Below, one piece after another: positions 1-11,460 of a DNA stretch of 64,000 bases. Each line of letters begins with the position of its first letter. The stretch's first letter is position 1. The notes under the pieces are model-generated. The model saw only the letters and a program-made list of their open reading frames with translations, was not told the origin of the DNA and made no database searches. The stretch is from Halanaerobium salsuginis (lineage in GTDB: Bacteria; Bacillota; Halanaerobiia; Halanaerobiales; Halanaerobiaceae), in NCBI RefSeq assembly GCF_900114545.1, contig NZ_FOTI01000005.1, positions 21,670-85,669 on the forward strand, read 5' to 3'. Made by a program: the position numbers and the translations under genes.

Positions 1-1
1 G

Positions 2-1024
2 CTTTTTAAAACCCCACCTTTATTTTTAGTAGTTATTTATTATTGTCTGTTGTTTTATTTACCTTTGACTTTTCGTCATTATCAGATAAATTTTTCTTTA
101 AAAACCCAGCAGCTAAAGCAGATTACAGTATTAACTGCTTTTATTATTAGTTTATTAATCTTTAGTTATCAAAATAATTCACAGTTACTTAAAGTAACTT
201 ATCTGGCTGTAGGTCAGGGTGATGGTATATATGTTGAATTTCCTAATGGAGAAAAAATGATAATTGATACAGGTCCACCTGGTAAGGATAATATGGGAAT
301 TGCTTATACAATTATTCCTTATCTTGACCATTTTGGTATAAAAAATATTGATTATTTAGTAATTAGTCATTTTGATGCAGACCATGTCGGAGGGATGCCC
401 TATTTATTAAAAAACAAACAGATAAACAATATTTTTATTCCACCTTTTAAAAAACCAGCTAAGTATCATGTCTGGCTTAATAATTATCTGAGCACTCATC
501 AGCAGCCAAAACTTTATAAATTAACAGCAGGCCAGCAGTTGCAAGTTGGCCAGTGCCAGCTGAGTATTTTGAATCCGCTGATTAATAAAATTAGTTCTGA
601 TAGAAATGCTAATTCTATTGTGATTTTAGTTAATTATAAAAATAATAGCTTTTTATTTACTGGTGATTTACCAGCAAGTCAGGAAAAGAGGATTATTAGG
701 GAATATAAGTTAAAAAAAATTAATATTTTAAAGGCAGGCCATCATGGCAGCAATACTTCCAGCTGTGCTGAATTATTAAAAAATCTTAGACCAGATTTAA
801 CAGTTATTTCAGTCGGAAGAAATAATTTTGGTCATCCAGCTCCAGAAGTATTATCCCGGCTTAATAAATATAACTTGAAATATTTGAGAACTGATCAAAA
901 TGGAGCAATAACTGTATTAAGTAATGGCAGCCAGCTTAAAATTAAAACTTTTTTAAGAGAAGAAAAAAAATCTAAGCTGATTGGTCAGGCCTTACCTGAA
1001 CTGCTGAAAGCTTTCGTTTTTTAG
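2..1024 (+). CDS. comEC: ComEC/Rec2 DNA-uptake channel, C-terminal part (5' end outside window)
   Basis: The reading frame is open from the first codon of the window (base 2), with no stop before the first internal TTG at 50, so this is the 3' part of a longer gene. The visible part begins with hydrophobic residues, consistent with the last membrane segments of the Competence domain. It continues into a metallo-beta-lactamase-like domain with the metal motif SHFDADHVGG near visible residues 120-130 and a downstream AGHHGS motif. ComEC forms the inner-membrane channel for single-stranded DNA during transformation, and its MBL domain is thought to degrade the non-transported strand. holA follows, as in Bacillus. 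The identity is well supported by domain type and synteny; what lies upstream cannot be seen. Confidence 0.9.
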   Translation, partial: LFKTPPLFLVVIYYCLLFYLPLTFRHYQINFSLKTQQLKQITVLTAFIISLLIFSYQNNSQLLKVTYLAVGQGDGIYVEFPNGEKMIIDTGPPGKDNMGIAYTIIPYLDHFGIKNIDYLVISHFDADHVGGMPYLLKNKQINNIFIPPFKKPAKYHVWLNNYLSTHQQPKLYKLTAGQQLQVGQCQLSILNPLINKISSDRNANSIVILVNYKNNSFLFTGDLPASQEKRIIREYKLKKINILKAGHHGSNTSSCAELLKNLRPDLTVISVGRNNFGHPAPEVLSRLNKYNLKYLRTDQNGAITVLSNGSQLKIKTFLREEKKSKLIGQALPELLKAFVF

Positions 1025-1110
1025 CTTTAAACAAAAGCGTTTCTATTTATGTTAGCTCTGATTTATGTTAAACTATTATTATAATATTTTAGAAATAAAT
1101 TGGAGGTAAA

Positions 1111-2121
1111 ATGATGGAGATTAGTGAATTTATGGCCCGGGAAAAAGAAGTGAAAAATCTTTATTTTATTGCAGCTGAGAATAGCTATCTAAGAGCTGAA
1201 TTTAAAGAAAGATTTCTGGAAAAATTTGTACCTGTTGCCAGCAGAGACTTTAATCTCAGCCTGGTTAAACCTGGTGATAATTATCTAAAAAGACTTAAAT
1301 CTGCTATTAATACACCTCCTATGGGAGCTGCAAGCAGATTCATTATAAGTGAAATAAATTTAACAGATGAACTTAATAAAAATGAATTAGCAGACTTGAC
1401 TGAGTTAATTAGTAAAATAGCATCTGATTCTATTTTAGTTTTTATTAGTGAAACTACTCCGGATAAGAGAAGAAAATTTTATCAGCTTATTAAAAAGTCA
1501 GGCTGTTATCAAGAATTTAAAACTCCGCGTTATCGATATTTAGATCAGTGGATAAAAAAGCAATTCAATCAGGCTGGCAAGAAACTTGATCAGCAATCGC
1601 TTAAAGTTTTAGAAAATATGTTTAGTAATAGACTTGAAATTTTAGCGAGTGAAATAGAAAAAATAATAACCTGCTATCCAGAAAAAGATTTTTTGAATTA
1701 TCAAGATTTAAAAAAGATAATCAGCCGGGAAAAGTTTATTGAAGATGAAGAAATCTTTACGTTTTTAGATTTGATTGGTGAGAAGAAGACAGATAAGGCT
1801 TTACTCAGTTTAAAAGAAATGTTAGGTAAGGGAGTTTATCCACTTTATCTGCTAACAATGTTGAAAAATCAGGTTGAATTATTAATGCAAGTTAAATATT
1901 ACAGTAATTTTACTCATGATAATAAAAAAATAGCTCAGGAATTAAACAAACATCCATATCCAGTTAAAAAAGCTCTACAGCGCAGCAGAAATTTTACTCA
2001 ATTTGAATTAGAGAAATTACTTGCTGAAATATTAAAGGCTAATTATAATTTTTTAACTGGTTATTATCCCGAACAGAATATGGCACTGGAAATGATAATT
2101 CTCAAAGCAATTAGTTATTAA
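1111..2121 (+). CDS. holA: DNA polymerase III delta subunit
   Basis: This 336-residue protein matches the size and layout of HolA, the delta subunit of the clamp loader, which opens the beta sliding clamp. The N-terminal two thirds have the degenerate AAA+ fold typical of delta, followed by the helical C-terminal collar region. The sequence does not show an intact Walker A, which is normal for delta. A GGAGG at 1102-1106 lies 4 bases before the first ATG (1111) and 7 before the second (1114), so translation may begin at 1114. It lies between comEC and rpsT, exactly its place in Bacillus (yqeN). Confidence 0.93.
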   Translation: MMEISEFMAREKEVKNLYFIAAENSYLRAEFKERFLEKFVPVASRDFNLSLVKPGDNYLKRLKSAINTPPMGAASRFIISEINLTDELNKNELADLTELISKIASDSILVFISETTPDKRRKFYQLIKKSGCYQEFKTPRYRYLDQWIKKQFNQAGKKLDQQSLKVLENMFSNRLEILASEIEKIITCYPEKDFLNYQDLKKIISREKFIEDEEIFTFLDLIGEKKTDKALLSLKEMLGKGVYPLYLLTMLKNQVELLMQVKYYSNFTHDNKKIAQELNKHPYPVKKALQRSRNFTQFELEKLLAEILKANYNFLTGYYPEQNMALEMIILKAISY

Positions 2122-2132
2122 AAATTAAGCTT

Positions 2133-2162
2133 AAAAAAACTCATCCATGGCTGGATGAGTTT
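2133..2162 (-). terminator. Rho-independent terminator of rpsT (may also stop holA)
   Basis: A perfect 11-bp stem (2137-2147 with 2152-2162) has a 4-base loop. On the minus strand the stem runs directly into seven Ts (the A-run 2133-2139 on the + strand), making a good terminator for rpsT. On the + strand only three Ts follow, so it would be a weaker stop for holA. Confidence 0.8.
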
Positions 2163-2170
2163 TGGAATTT

Positions 2171-2214
2171 AAAAGATAGCTATCTTTTAGATATTTTAAT
2201 GTCCATTGGACATT
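2171..2214. repeat. Two short palindromes between convergent holA and rpsT
   Basis: An 18-base perfect palindrome at 2171-2188 (AAAAGATAGCTATCTTTT) is followed by a 7-bp dyad at 2199-2215 (AATGTCC, ATT, GGACATT). They lie between the shared terminator hairpin and the rpsT stop codon. They may act in 3'-end stability of either transcript; no function can be assigned from sequence. Confidence 0.6.
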
Positions 2215-2232
2215 TTGTGTTTAGTTTAATTA

Positions 2233-2493
2233 TTACATATTATTGTACATTTTTGTGAGGCGGGATTTTTTGCGGGCTGCGTTGTTCTTATGAATAATAT
2301 TTCTTGTTACAGCCTTATCGATGACCTTTTTAGTCTCTTTTAACTGTTCTGCAGCAGCTTCTTTATCCCCAGCTTGAACTGCATCTTCCATAGCACGGAT
2401 TGCATTTTTTAAACGATCTTTTCTTTCCCGATTAAGAGCAGTCTTTTTCTCTGTGATTTTAACTCTCTTTTTAGCAGATTTAATAATAGGCAT
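2233..2493 (-). CDS. rpsT: 30S ribosomal protein S20
   Basis: This 86-residue, strongly basic protein has the typical S20 pattern: an N-terminal MPIIKSAKKR, long helices, and a conserved C-terminal RKKSRL patch. S20 binds 16S rRNA early in 30S assembly. A strong ribosome-binding site (GAGGGGGTG on the minus strand, about 2506-2514) precedes the ATG. It is the only minus-strand gene in the window and converges on holA. In Bacillus gpr and spoIIP follow between rpsT and lepA; here nothing lies in that gap but a promoter. Confidence 0.97.
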   Translation of the reverse strand: MPIIKSAKKRVKITEKKTALNRERKDRLKNAIRAMEDAVQAGDKEAAAEQLKETKKVIDKAVTRNIIHKNNAARKKSRLTKMYNNM

Positions 2494-2628
2494 CTAACGT
2501 CTTCACCCCCTCTTAATAATAGATATATATGCTGTCAGACTTAATTTGCAACATTTCAATTTTAACATGTAGTTCTTGAAAATGCAAGCAGTAATTTTAA
2601 TTTTACCTGCTTAGTTTATAAATGTCAA

Positions 2629-2657
2629 TTGAATAATAAGATTAAATATAATATAAT
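2629..2657 (+). promoter_or_regulatory. Sigma-A-type promoter for lepA-hemW
   Basis: TTGAAT at 2629-2634 and TATAAT at 2652-2657 are separated by 17 bases. A second overlapping TATAAT sits at 2647-2652. The start site would fall near 2664, giving a leader of about 70 bases. Confidence 0.65.
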
Positions 2658-2733
2658 TAAATTACTATGGGATAATAAATTATTTAGATTTAAGAGTTTC
2701 AAGTAGTAATTAAGATTTAAAGGAGGAAACTTT

Positions 2734-4521
2734 TTGCAGACTGAAGAGATAAGAAACTTTTGTATAATAGCACATATTGATCACGGAAAGTCAACTCTGG
2801 CTGACCGGATGTTAGAATATACAGATACAATAACTGACCGTAAAATGCAGAAACAGGTTTTAGATAAAATGGATTTAGAAAGAGAACGAGGCATTACAAT
2901 TAAAGCCCAGGCAGTAACTATTAACTATCGTGATTATGAGTTGAATTTAATTGATACCCCTGGCCATGTTGATTTTGCTTATGAAGTATCCAGAAGTTTA
3001 GCTGCCTGTGAGGGAGCAATACTTGTTATTGATGCTGCTCAGGGAGTAGAAGCACAAACTATGGCTAATATTTATCTAGCTTTAGAACATGATTTAGAGG
3101 TAATTCCAGTAATTAATAAGATAGATTTACCAGCTGCAAATCCAGATCGAGTTAAAGAACAGCTGCTTGAAATTGGAATTGATCCCGATGAAGCCATCCT
3201 GGCAAGTGCTAAAAATGGAACTAATATTGATAAAATTTTAGATGCTGTAATTGAACGAATACCTGCTCCACAGGCAGGAGCAGATCAGCCTCTTAAAGCA
3301 CTAGTTTTTGATTCTTTTTATGATTCCTATCAAGGGGTAATTGCTTATGTTAGAATTATGGAGGGCTCAGTTAAAAAAGATGATAATATACTATTAATGT
3401 CAAATCAAAAGAGTTATCAGGTTGATGAAGTTGGTTATTTTGGCCCAGATATGACTCCTAAAAAAGAATTAACTGCTGGTGAAGTTGGTTATATTATTTC
3501 CGGAATTAAAGATGTACGTAACTGCCGGGTTGGTGATACAATTACCAAAAAAGAGAGACCAGCTGCAGCTGCTTTACCTGGTTATCAGAAAGTTAAGCCA
3601 ATGGTTTTTAGTGGTTTATATCCTACTGATAATTCTGATTATGAAGTGTTAAAAGAAGCTTTAGAAAAATTGCAGTTAAATGATGCTTCCTTTACCTTTG
3701 AACCTGAAACTTCTGAAGCACTTGGTTTTGGATTTCGCTGTGGTTTTTTAGGGCTGCTTCATATGGAAGTTATTCAGGAAAGGCTGGAACGTGAATATGA
3801 TCTTGATTTAGTTATTACAGCCCCCAGTGTAGAATACAATATTGTTAAAAAGAATGGTGATGTACTAAAAATTGAAAATCCAGCTCTTTTTCCAGACCCA
3901 GCTGAGATAGCTGAAATAAAAGAGCCTTTTGTAAATGCTGAAATACATCTACCTGAAGAGTATGTCGGCCAGGCAATGGAACTTTGTCAGGACAATAGGG
4001 GCGAATTTGCTGATATGCAATATATTGACCAAGATCGGGTTACTTTAAGCTACAAGATGCCTTTAAGTGAGATTATTACTGATTTTTTTAATCAGCTTAA
4101 ATCAAGAACTCGTGGTTATGCAACTTTAGACTATGAACTTAAAGGATATGAAAAATCTAATCTGGTTAAATTAGATATTCTGGTTAATGGCGAATTAGTT
4201 GATGCCTTATCTACTATTGTGCATGATGATAACTCCTATCAGGAAGGTAATTATTTAACTAGACGGCTAAAAGAAGTTATTCCCCGTCATATGTTTAAAG
4301 TTCCTATTCAGGCTGCTATAGGAGGTAAGATAATTGCCCGGGCCAACATTCCTGCTATGCGCAAGAATGTTCTGCAAAAATGTTATGGTGGAGATATCAC
4401 TCGAAAACGTAAATTGTTAGAGAAACAAAAAGAAGGTAAAAAACGAATGAAACAAGTAGGTAGTGTAGAAATACCACAAGAAGCATTTATGGCAATTTTG
4501 GAAAGAGAAGAAAATGCTTAA
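2734..4521 (+). CDS. lepA: Elongation factor 4 (LepA), ribosome back-translocating GTPase
   Basis: This 595-residue protein is full length for LepA. GTPase motifs appear in order: G1 AHIDHGKST (about residues 12-20), G2 ERGITI, G3 DTPGHVDF, G4 NKID and G5 SAKNGTN. EF-G-like domains II, III and V and the LepA-specific C-terminal domain (basic, ending KRMKQVGSV...) follow. EF4 acts on stalled or mis-translocated ribosomes and on 30S assembly. The start is TTG at 2734: AGGAGG at 2721-2726 stands 7 bases before it and no ATG is better placed. The gene overlaps hemW by 8 bases, suggesting translational coupling. Confidence 0.97.
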   Translation: MQTEEIRNFCIIAHIDHGKSTLADRMLEYTDTITDRKMQKQVLDKMDLERERGITIKAQAVTINYRDYELNLIDTPGHVDFAYEVSRSLAACEGAILVIDAAQGVEAQTMANIYLALEHDLEVIPVINKIDLPAANPDRVKEQLLEIGIDPDEAILASAKNGTNIDKILDAVIERIPAPQAGADQPLKALVFDSFYDSYQGVIAYVRIMEGSVKKDDNILLMSNQKSYQVDEVGYFGPDMTPKKELTAGEVGYIISGIKDVRNCRVGDTITKKERPAAAALPGYQKVKPMVFSGLYPTDNSDYEVLKEALEKLQLNDASFTFEPETSEALGFGFRCGFLGLLHMEVIQERLEREYDLDLVITAPSVEYNIVKKNGDVLKIENPALFPDPAEIAEIKEPFVNAEIHLPEEYVGQAMELCQDNRGEFADMQYIDQDRVTLSYKMPLSEIITDFFNQLKSRTRGYATLDYELKGYEKSNLVKLDILVNGELVDALSTIVHDDNSYQEGNYLTRRLKEVIPRHMFKVPIQAAIGGKIIARANIPAMRKNVLQKCYGGDITRKRKLLEKQKEGKKRMKQVGSVEIPQEAFMAILEREENA

Positions 4522-5722
4522 CTTTCCCAAAGCTAATTCAATTTATATTCATATCCCATTTTGTAGCAGCAAATGTGCTTATTGTGATTTTTATTCAGTT
4601 AAATATACTAAAAAAAGGGTGGACCAGTATTGGGACGCCCTTTTTCTGGAATTAGCAGAACTTGCTGCAATAACTGATCAAAAATTATTACAATCTATTT
4701 ATATTGGTGGTGGAACGCCTTCGCTTATTAAAGCTGAAAAATATTTTTCGTTATTAAATAAGATAAGACAGTATTTTAAACTTGTGCCTGATGCCGAAAT
4801 AACAATTGAAGTGAATCCTGCTTCAATTACTGCTGAAAAATTAATTATTTATCGTAGAGCAGGAATTAATCGACTTAGTGTTGGTATTCAGAGTTTAAAT
4901 GATAAATACTTATCTCTTTTAGGTAGAAAAAGCAATCGTCAGCATAATTTGGAGAAACTGACACTGATAAATAGATTTTTTAATAATTATAGCACAGATT
5001 TAATTTTTGCAATCCCTGGTCAGACTCTGGCTGAATTTAAAAAAGATCTAAATGATTTATTAAAATTTGAGCCTCCGCATATTTCACTTTATAATCTTGA
5101 GCTCCATCCTGGTACAAAACTTTATCAACAATATCAGGCAGATAAATTAGAAATGCCTACGGAAGAGCTTGATGCAGAAATGTATGATTTAGCAGCAGCA
5201 GAATTAAAAAAGGCAGCTTACAATCATTATGAAATTTCTAATTATGCCAGACAAGGCTATCGAGCGCGACATAATTTTATTTATTGGCTTTATCAGCCCT
5301 ACTTGGCCGCTGGCCCGGGAGCAGTTTCTTTTAATGGAAATTATCGCTTTCAAAATAAAGCTGATCTTAAAAACTATCTGCTTTATTATGGGACTGCTAA
5401 TTCAGAAAATATTTTAGAGCAGTCTATTCAAACAAAAAAGCCAACTAGAAACTCAGCATCTGAATTTCAGGTTCGTCAGTTAGAAAAATTAACCGCAAAA
5501 GAAAAACAGGCCGAATTTGCTTTTTTAGCTTTAAGAACTGAGCGAGGTATATTATTAAATGAATTCCAAAAAAGATTTAAACAGGACTTTAAAAAAGTTT
5601 ATCAGGCAGAAATTAACAGCTTGAAAGCTAATCAGCTGATAAAAGAAGCAAATAATAGGATTTATCTAACTAATCGTGGTAAAAAGCTAGCAAATGAGGT
5701 ATTTATTAAATTTTTACCTTAA
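4514..5722 (+). CDS. hemW: Radical SAM protein HemW (heme chaperone, formerly HemN-like)
   Basis: The radical-SAM cysteines are C17, C21 and C24 (CSSKCAYC), and GGGTPS follows as the SAM-binding glycine motif. The HNxxYW motif (HNFIYW) marks HemW heme chaperones rather than true coproporphyrinogen dehydrogenases (HemN). At 402 residues it is of normal HemW length, with a C-terminal winged-helix region. The gene overlaps lepA by 8 bases, the pairing found widely in Firmicutes. The motif call favours HemW; a role in this organism's heme metabolism is inferred. Confidence 0.92.
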   Translation: MLNFPKANSIYIHIPFCSSKCAYCDFYSVKYTKKRVDQYWDALFLELAELAAITDQKLLQSIYIGGGTPSLIKAEKYFSLLNKIRQYFKLVPDAEITIEVNPASITAEKLIIYRRAGINRLSVGIQSLNDKYLSLLGRKSNRQHNLEKLTLINRFFNNYSTDLIFAIPGQTLAEFKKDLNDLLKFEPPHISLYNLELHPGTKLYQQYQADKLEMPTEELDAEMYDLAAAELKKAAYNHYEISNYARQGYRARHNFIYWLYQPYLAAGPGAVSFNGNYRFQNKADLKNYLLYYGTANSENILEQSIQTKKPTRNSASEFQVRQLEKLTAKEKQAEFAFLALRTERGILLNEFQKRFKQDFKKVYQAEINSLKANQLIKEANNRIYLTNRGKKLANEVFIKFLP

Positions 5723-5739
5723 ATAATTAGCAGTAATAT

Positions 5740-5768
5740 TTGACAAAAAAAAGGCAATGTGTTATTTT
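5740..5768 (+). promoter_or_regulatory. Sigma-A promoter of the hrcA heat-shock operon
   Basis: A consensus TTGACA (5740-5745) is separated by 17 bases from TATTTT (5763-5768). The expected start site, near 5775, is just upstream of the CIRCE operator, the usual class I heat-shock layout. Confidence 0.8.
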
Positions 5769-5779
5769 ATTATTAGCTG

Positions 5780-5806
5780 TTAGCACTCTCGTTAATTGAG
5801 TGCTAA
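5780..5806 (+). promoter_or_regulatory. CIRCE operator (HrcA binding site)
   Basis: A perfect CIRCE: TTAGCACTC (5780-5788), nine spacer bases, GAGTGCTAA (5798-5806). HrcA binds this element and represses the downstream chaperone operon when GroE-activated. It is the only CIRCE I see in the window, so hrcA-grpE-dnaK-dnaJ would be controlled from here. Confidence 0.97.
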
Positions 5807-5819
5807 AAGAGAGGTGAAA

Positions 5820-6869
5820 ATGATGGTTGAAGAATTAGATCCCAGAAAAAAAAGAATATTGCGGGCCATCATTCAGGAACACATAATTTCCGCATCTCCT
5901 ATTGGTTCAAGGACACTTGCGAAAAAATATAATCTGGATGTTAGTCCTGCAACAATCAGAAATGAAATGGCTGATCTCGAAGATCTAGGGTACTTAGAAC
6001 AACCACATACTTCTGCCGGTAGAATACCTTCTGATAAAGGGTATCGTTACTATGTTGATGAACTTATCAGAGATAATAGTAGGAAAGCTCCCGGTATGCT
6101 AAACAATATTGAAGATTTGTATCAAGATCTTCAGGATGTTCAGGATATAATTTCTGGTATGGCAAAGATGCTGTCCAATATGACTCATTATACAGCGATG
6201 GTTAGTGAACCCAAAAGTCAGGTTAGTCGACTCAGTAAAGTTGAAATTATGCAGTTAGCTGATAATTCTTTGCTTTTAGTATTGGTCACAGACGCTGGCA
6301 TGGTTAACAATAAGATTATTAATCTTGATCAAAAGCTATCAGCTCGTAAACTTTCTTATATTAATAGGTTTTTAAGCGAAAAATTAGAAAGTAGGCTGTT
6401 GGCTGAGCTTAATCATGCTTATCTAAATGAATTAGAAAAAGAACTGTTGACCAGACTTGATCTATCTTTTGAACTGTTTAAACAGTTTTATAATGAGTTT
6501 GAAGGAGCATTTGAACCAGGTGGAGTAAAAGTTTATCTTGGTGGAACATCATATATTCTTGAACAACCTGAATTTAATGATCTGGCAAGACTGAAAAAAA
6601 TGTTAAAATTACTTGACCAGGAAGAAATGTTAAACAAGATTATTAATAGTATTTCTGGTTCTGATCTGGCCATTAAAATTGGTCAGGAAAACGAAGTAGA
6701 GGATATTCGAAACTGCTCACTTGTAGTCGCAACTTATTATATTTCAAATCGGGCAGTAGGTAAGATTGGGGTTATTGGCCCTACCCGAATGGAATACCCC
6801 AGGGTTATTTCTTCGGTTAATGTTATTTCTGATATTTTAAGTAAGTTAATTTCAAAAGCTAGTGGGTGA
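5820..6869 (+). CDS. hrcA: Heat-inducible transcription repressor HrcA
   Basis: HrcA represses class I heat-shock genes through CIRCE. The N-terminal winged helix contains SPATIRNEM and TSAGRIPSDKGYR, both hallmark HrcA stretches, followed by the GAF-like dimerisation domain. The start is placed at ATG 5820 (or the adjacent ATG 5823), behind GAGGTG at 5811-5816. The longer frame beginning with TTG at 5796 would start inside the CIRCE element and has no ribosome-binding site, so I rejected it. The length becomes 349 residues, normal for the family. First gene of the grpE-dnaK-dnaJ operon. Confidence 0.95.
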   Translation: MMVEELDPRKKRILRAIIQEHIISASPIGSRTLAKKYNLDVSPATIRNEMADLEDLGYLEQPHTSAGRIPSDKGYRYYVDELIRDNSRKAPGMLNNIEDLYQDLQDVQDIISGMAKMLSNMTHYTAMVSEPKSQVSRLSKVEIMQLADNSLLLVLVTDAGMVNNKIINLDQKLSARKLSYINRFLSEKLESRLLAELNHAYLNELEKELLTRLDLSFELFKQFYNEFEGAFEPGGVKVYLGGTSYILEQPEFNDLARLKKMLKLLDQEEMLNKIINSISGSDLAIKIGQENEVEDIRNCSLVVATYYISNRAVGKIGVIGPTRMEYPRVISSVNVISDILSKLISKASG

Positions 6870-6874
6870 TAATA

Positions 6875-7498
6875 ATGGATAACAAAGATAAGTCTGCTGA
6901 AGAACTTACTAAAGAAGAAGCTCAGAATATTGCAGAGCAATCTTCTGAAGCTGAATCAGAAGCAGTAGATACAGATGAATTTACAGCTGAGACTGATGCA
7001 GAAGGGGTTAAGGTTGAACTTTCCCGGGAAGAGTTAATAACTGAGTTAGCTGTTCAACAGGAAAAAGTAGCTGAGCTAGATGCAGAAGTCGATGATTTAT
7101 TGGGACGTTTGCAGAGACTGCAAGCTGACTTTGTTAATTATCGTAAAAGAAGTCAAAAAGAAAAAGCAGAAATGGTTACTAAAGGTAAAATTGATCTATG
7201 TTTTGAAATGTTACCAGTAATTGATAATTTTGAAAGAGCGCTAAATTCAGAAGAAGTAGAAACTGAATTTGCTAAAGGTGTTCAGATGATTTACAATCAG
7301 CTTCTAAAAGTATTTGCTGATCAAGGAATTGAAGAAATAGAAGCTGCAGGAAAAGAATTTGATCCTGAATTCCATGAAGCAATTATGAGAGTAGAAGCTG
7401 AAGCTGAAGAATCTGGTACAGTAGTTGAAGTACTACAAAAAGGATTTATACTTGCAGATCGAGTTATTCGACCAGCTCGCGTTAAAGTTGCAGTTTAA
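6875..7498 (+). CDS. grpE: Nucleotide exchange factor GrpE
   Basis: GrpE releases ADP from DnaK. The 207-residue protein has a long acidic, low-complexity N-terminal tail (about residues 1-55), then the coiled coil (LQRLQADFVNYRKR) and the C-terminal beta domain with the conserved FDPEFHEAI and RVIRPARVKV. The start is ATG 6875, five bases after the hrcA stop, with GGGTGA at 6864-6869 as ribosome-binding site; an in-frame GTG at 6866 lies inside that site and is unlikely. Confidence 0.95.
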   Translation: MDNKDKSAEELTKEEAQNIAEQSSEAESEAVDTDEFTAETDAEGVKVELSREELITELAVQQEKVAELDAEVDDLLGRLQRLQADFVNYRKRSQKEKAEMVTKGKIDLCFEMLPVIDNFERALNSEEVETEFAKGVQMIYNQLLKVFADQGIEEIEAAGKEFDPEFHEAIMRVEAEAEESGTVVEVLQKGFILADRVIRPARVKVAV

Positions 7499-7568
7499 AC
7501 AGCTAAATTTACTAATTTTAGTTTAATTTAATTAATTTTATGTTTAATTTTAAATAAATATTTGCTAA

Positions 7569-9464
<1,896 letters not shown>

Positions 9465-9485
9465 TTTCTGGAAAGAATTGCAGTA

Positions 9486-9530
9486 TTTAGGGGGAGCAGT
9501 GCTCTCCCTAAAAGTGTTTTTTCTTTCTTT
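9486..9530 (+). terminator. Intergenic terminator/attenuator between dnaK and dnaJ
   Basis: A 12-bp stem (9486-9497 with 9501-9512, one G-U pair) with a 3-base loop is followed by a T-rich run at 9517-9530. It sits inside the operon, so it probably lowers transcription into dnaJ and downstream genes or protects the dnaK 3' end, setting DnaK above DnaJ. Confidence 0.7.
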
Positions 9531-9550
9531 AGTAGAGAGGTGATTTTAAG

Positions 9551-10672
9551 ATGGCTAAAAAAGATTATTATGAATTATTAGGAGTAGATCGGAGTGCTGA
9601 TCAGAAAGAAATTAAGAAGGCATACCGCAAGCTTGCTAAAAAATATCATCCTGATATGAATCAGGACAAAGATACAACTGATAAATTCAAAGAGATTTCT
9701 GAGGCCTATGAAATTTTAAGTGATCCTGATAAAAGGGCTCGTTATGATCAATATGGGCACTCTGGAATTAATGATCAAGACTTTAATTTTGATGACTTTG
9801 CTCAAGGTGGATTTGGTGGACTTGATGACTTATTTAATATGTTTGGATTTGGTGGTATGGGAGGACGTCGACAAAATGGACCTCGTCGAGGGGCGGATCT
9901 CCAATATCGTCTCCAGATATCATTTGAAGAAGCTGCCTTCGGTGGAAAAAAAGAAATTAAAATTCCGCGTGATGAAGAGTGTGATCACTGTCATGGTAGT
10001 GGAGCAGAACCAGGTTCTGATGTAAAAACATGTCCAGAATGTAATGGACAGGGCCAGGTTAGATCAACTAAACAGACACCTTTTGGACAATTCACTCAGA
10101 GTAGTGTCTGCCCTCGTTGTGGTGGTGATGGTAAAATTGTTTCTGATCCCTGCCATAAATGTAATGGTTCTGGAAAAGTACGTAAGCAGCGTAAATTAAC
10201 TGTTAATATTCCAGCTGGAGTAGATACTGGAACCAGATTAAGAATGTCTGGTGAAGGTCAGGCAGGCGAAAAAGGTGGACCTGCTGGTGATTTATATATA
10301 GTAATTGATGTCCAGTCACATAAGATCTTTGATCGTAAGGGTGATGATCTTTATTGTGAAGTCCCAATTAGTTTTGTTCAGGCAACATTGGGTGATAAGA
10401 TAAAAGTTCCAACTCTGGAAGGCAAGGTTCAGTTTGATATTCCAGAAGGTACTCAGCCAGGAACTACTTTTAGACTTAAAAATAAAGGGATTGCTCATCT
10501 TAATGGCTATGGACGTGGTGATCAATACATTAATGTTAAGGTCATGATTCCGAAAAACTTAGGTGATAAGCAAAAAGAATTATTGCTTGAATTCGCTGAT
10601 ATCAGCGGCGAAGAGATTAATCCAGAGCATAAAGGATTTTTAAAAAAAATAAAGGATGCTCTTAATGTCTGA
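9551..10672 (+). CDS. dnaJ: Chaperone protein DnaJ (Hsp40)
   Basis: A class A (type I) J protein of 373 residues. The J domain (1-70) carries the HPD motif at H33-P34-D35. It is followed by a Gly/Phe-rich linker ([18 protein letters not shown]). A zinc domain with four CxxCxGxG repeats ([32 protein letters not shown]) and the C-terminal substrate-binding domains come next. DnaJ delivers substrates to DnaK and stimulates its ATPase. Ribosome-binding site GAGAGGTG precedes ATG 9551. The prmA gene that follows dnaJ in Bacillus is missing here. Confidence 0.97.
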   Translation: MAKKDYYELLGVDRSADQKEIKKAYRKLAKKYHPDMNQDKDTTDKFKEISEAYEILSDPDKRARYDQYGHSGINDQDFNFDDFAQGGFGGLDDLFNMFGFGGMGGRRQNGPRRGADLQYRLQISFEEAAFGGKKEIKIPRDEECDHCHGSGAEPGSDVKTCPECNGQGQVRSTKQTPFGQFTQSSVCPRCGGDGKIVSDPCHKCNGSGKVRKQRKLTVNIPAGVDTGTRLRMSGEGQAGEKGGPAGDLYIVIDVQSHKIFDRKGDDLYCEVPISFVQATLGDKIKVPTLEGKVQFDIPEGTQPGTTFRLKNKGIAHLNGYGRGDQYINVKVMIPKNLGDKQKELLLEFADISGEEINPEHKGFLKKIKDALNV

Positions 10673-10698
10673 ACCACTAATTTATGGAGTGAATAAAA

Positions 10699-11460
10699 AT
10701 GCCTAGATTTTTTATTGAACAAAGCCCTAAACCAGGAGAAAAAATTATTATTTCTGGTAATGATTATAACCATCTTAAAAATTCCCTGCGCCTAAATTTA
10801 GGTGACAGGGTTATTCTTTCTGATGGAACTGGTTTTGATTTTGAGGCTGAACTTAGTGATTATTTAGATTCAGCAGTTGAATTAGAAATTATAAAAAAAG
10901 AAAAATCTGCAGTCGAAGCAAAACTACAGGTCTGGTTGGCGCAGGGGTTACCTAAAAAAAGCAAATTAGATCTAGTAGTAGAAAAAGCAACTGAGATTGG
11001 TTTTTCTGGTTTAATTCCTCTTGAAGCAGAGCGCAGTATTGTTAAATATGATAACAGAAAGAAAGCAAAGAAGAGACAACGCTGGCAGAGAGTAGCAGAA
11101 GCAGCTGCTAAACAAGCAGGCAGAGCTATTATTCCAGAGATAAAAGAAGTTATGAGCCCGGTACAACTGAAAAACTTAAAAAATGAATTTGACTATATAT
11201 TACTTTTGTGGGAAGATGAGAATCAGTTCTCTTTAAAAAAATTTTTCCAAAATTATTCTGTAACTCAAACTGCCAAAATTTTATTATTAGTTGGTCCAGA
11301 AGGTGGTTTTTCAGCAGCTGAGGTTGAGCAGTATAAAAAAGAATTGGGGGCACTGGTTATTACACTTGGTCCCCGTATTTTACGAACTGAGACCGCTGGA
11401 ATAACTGCTCTAACAGCAGTTTTATATGAGAAAGGTGAACTTGGTGATTTAAATGACTAA
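10699..11460 (+). CDS. rsmE: 16S rRNA (uracil1498-N3)-methyltransferase
   Basis: RsmE methylates U1498 of 16S rRNA in the decoding centre. The 253-residue protein starts MPRFFIEQ, carries the N-terminal PUA-like domain and the SPOUT methyltransferase knot with LLVGPEGGFSAAEV and LGPRILRTETA near the C terminus, which bind SAM. Ribosome-binding site GGAGTG precedes ATG. It overlaps mtaB by 8 bases, so the two tRNA/rRNA modification genes ride on the heat-shock operon, as yqeU-yqeV do in Bacillus. Confidence 0.95.
   Translation: MPRFFIEQSPKPGEKIIISGNDYNHLKNSLRLNLGDRVILSDGTGFDFEAELSDYLDSAVELEIIKKEKSAVEAKLQVWLAQGLPKKSKLDLVVEKATEIGFSGLIPLEAERSIVKYDNRKKAKKRQRWQRVAEAAAKQAGRAIIPEIKEVMSPVQLKNLKNEFDYILLLWEDENQFSLKKFFQNYSVTQTAKILLLVGPEGGFSAAEVEQYKKELGALVITLGPRILRTETAGITALTAVLYEKGELGDLND

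Noticed and set aside
5796..5819. TTG-initiated longer hrcA
   Set aside because: The start lies inside the CIRCE operator and lacks a ribosome-binding site; ATG 5820 has one.
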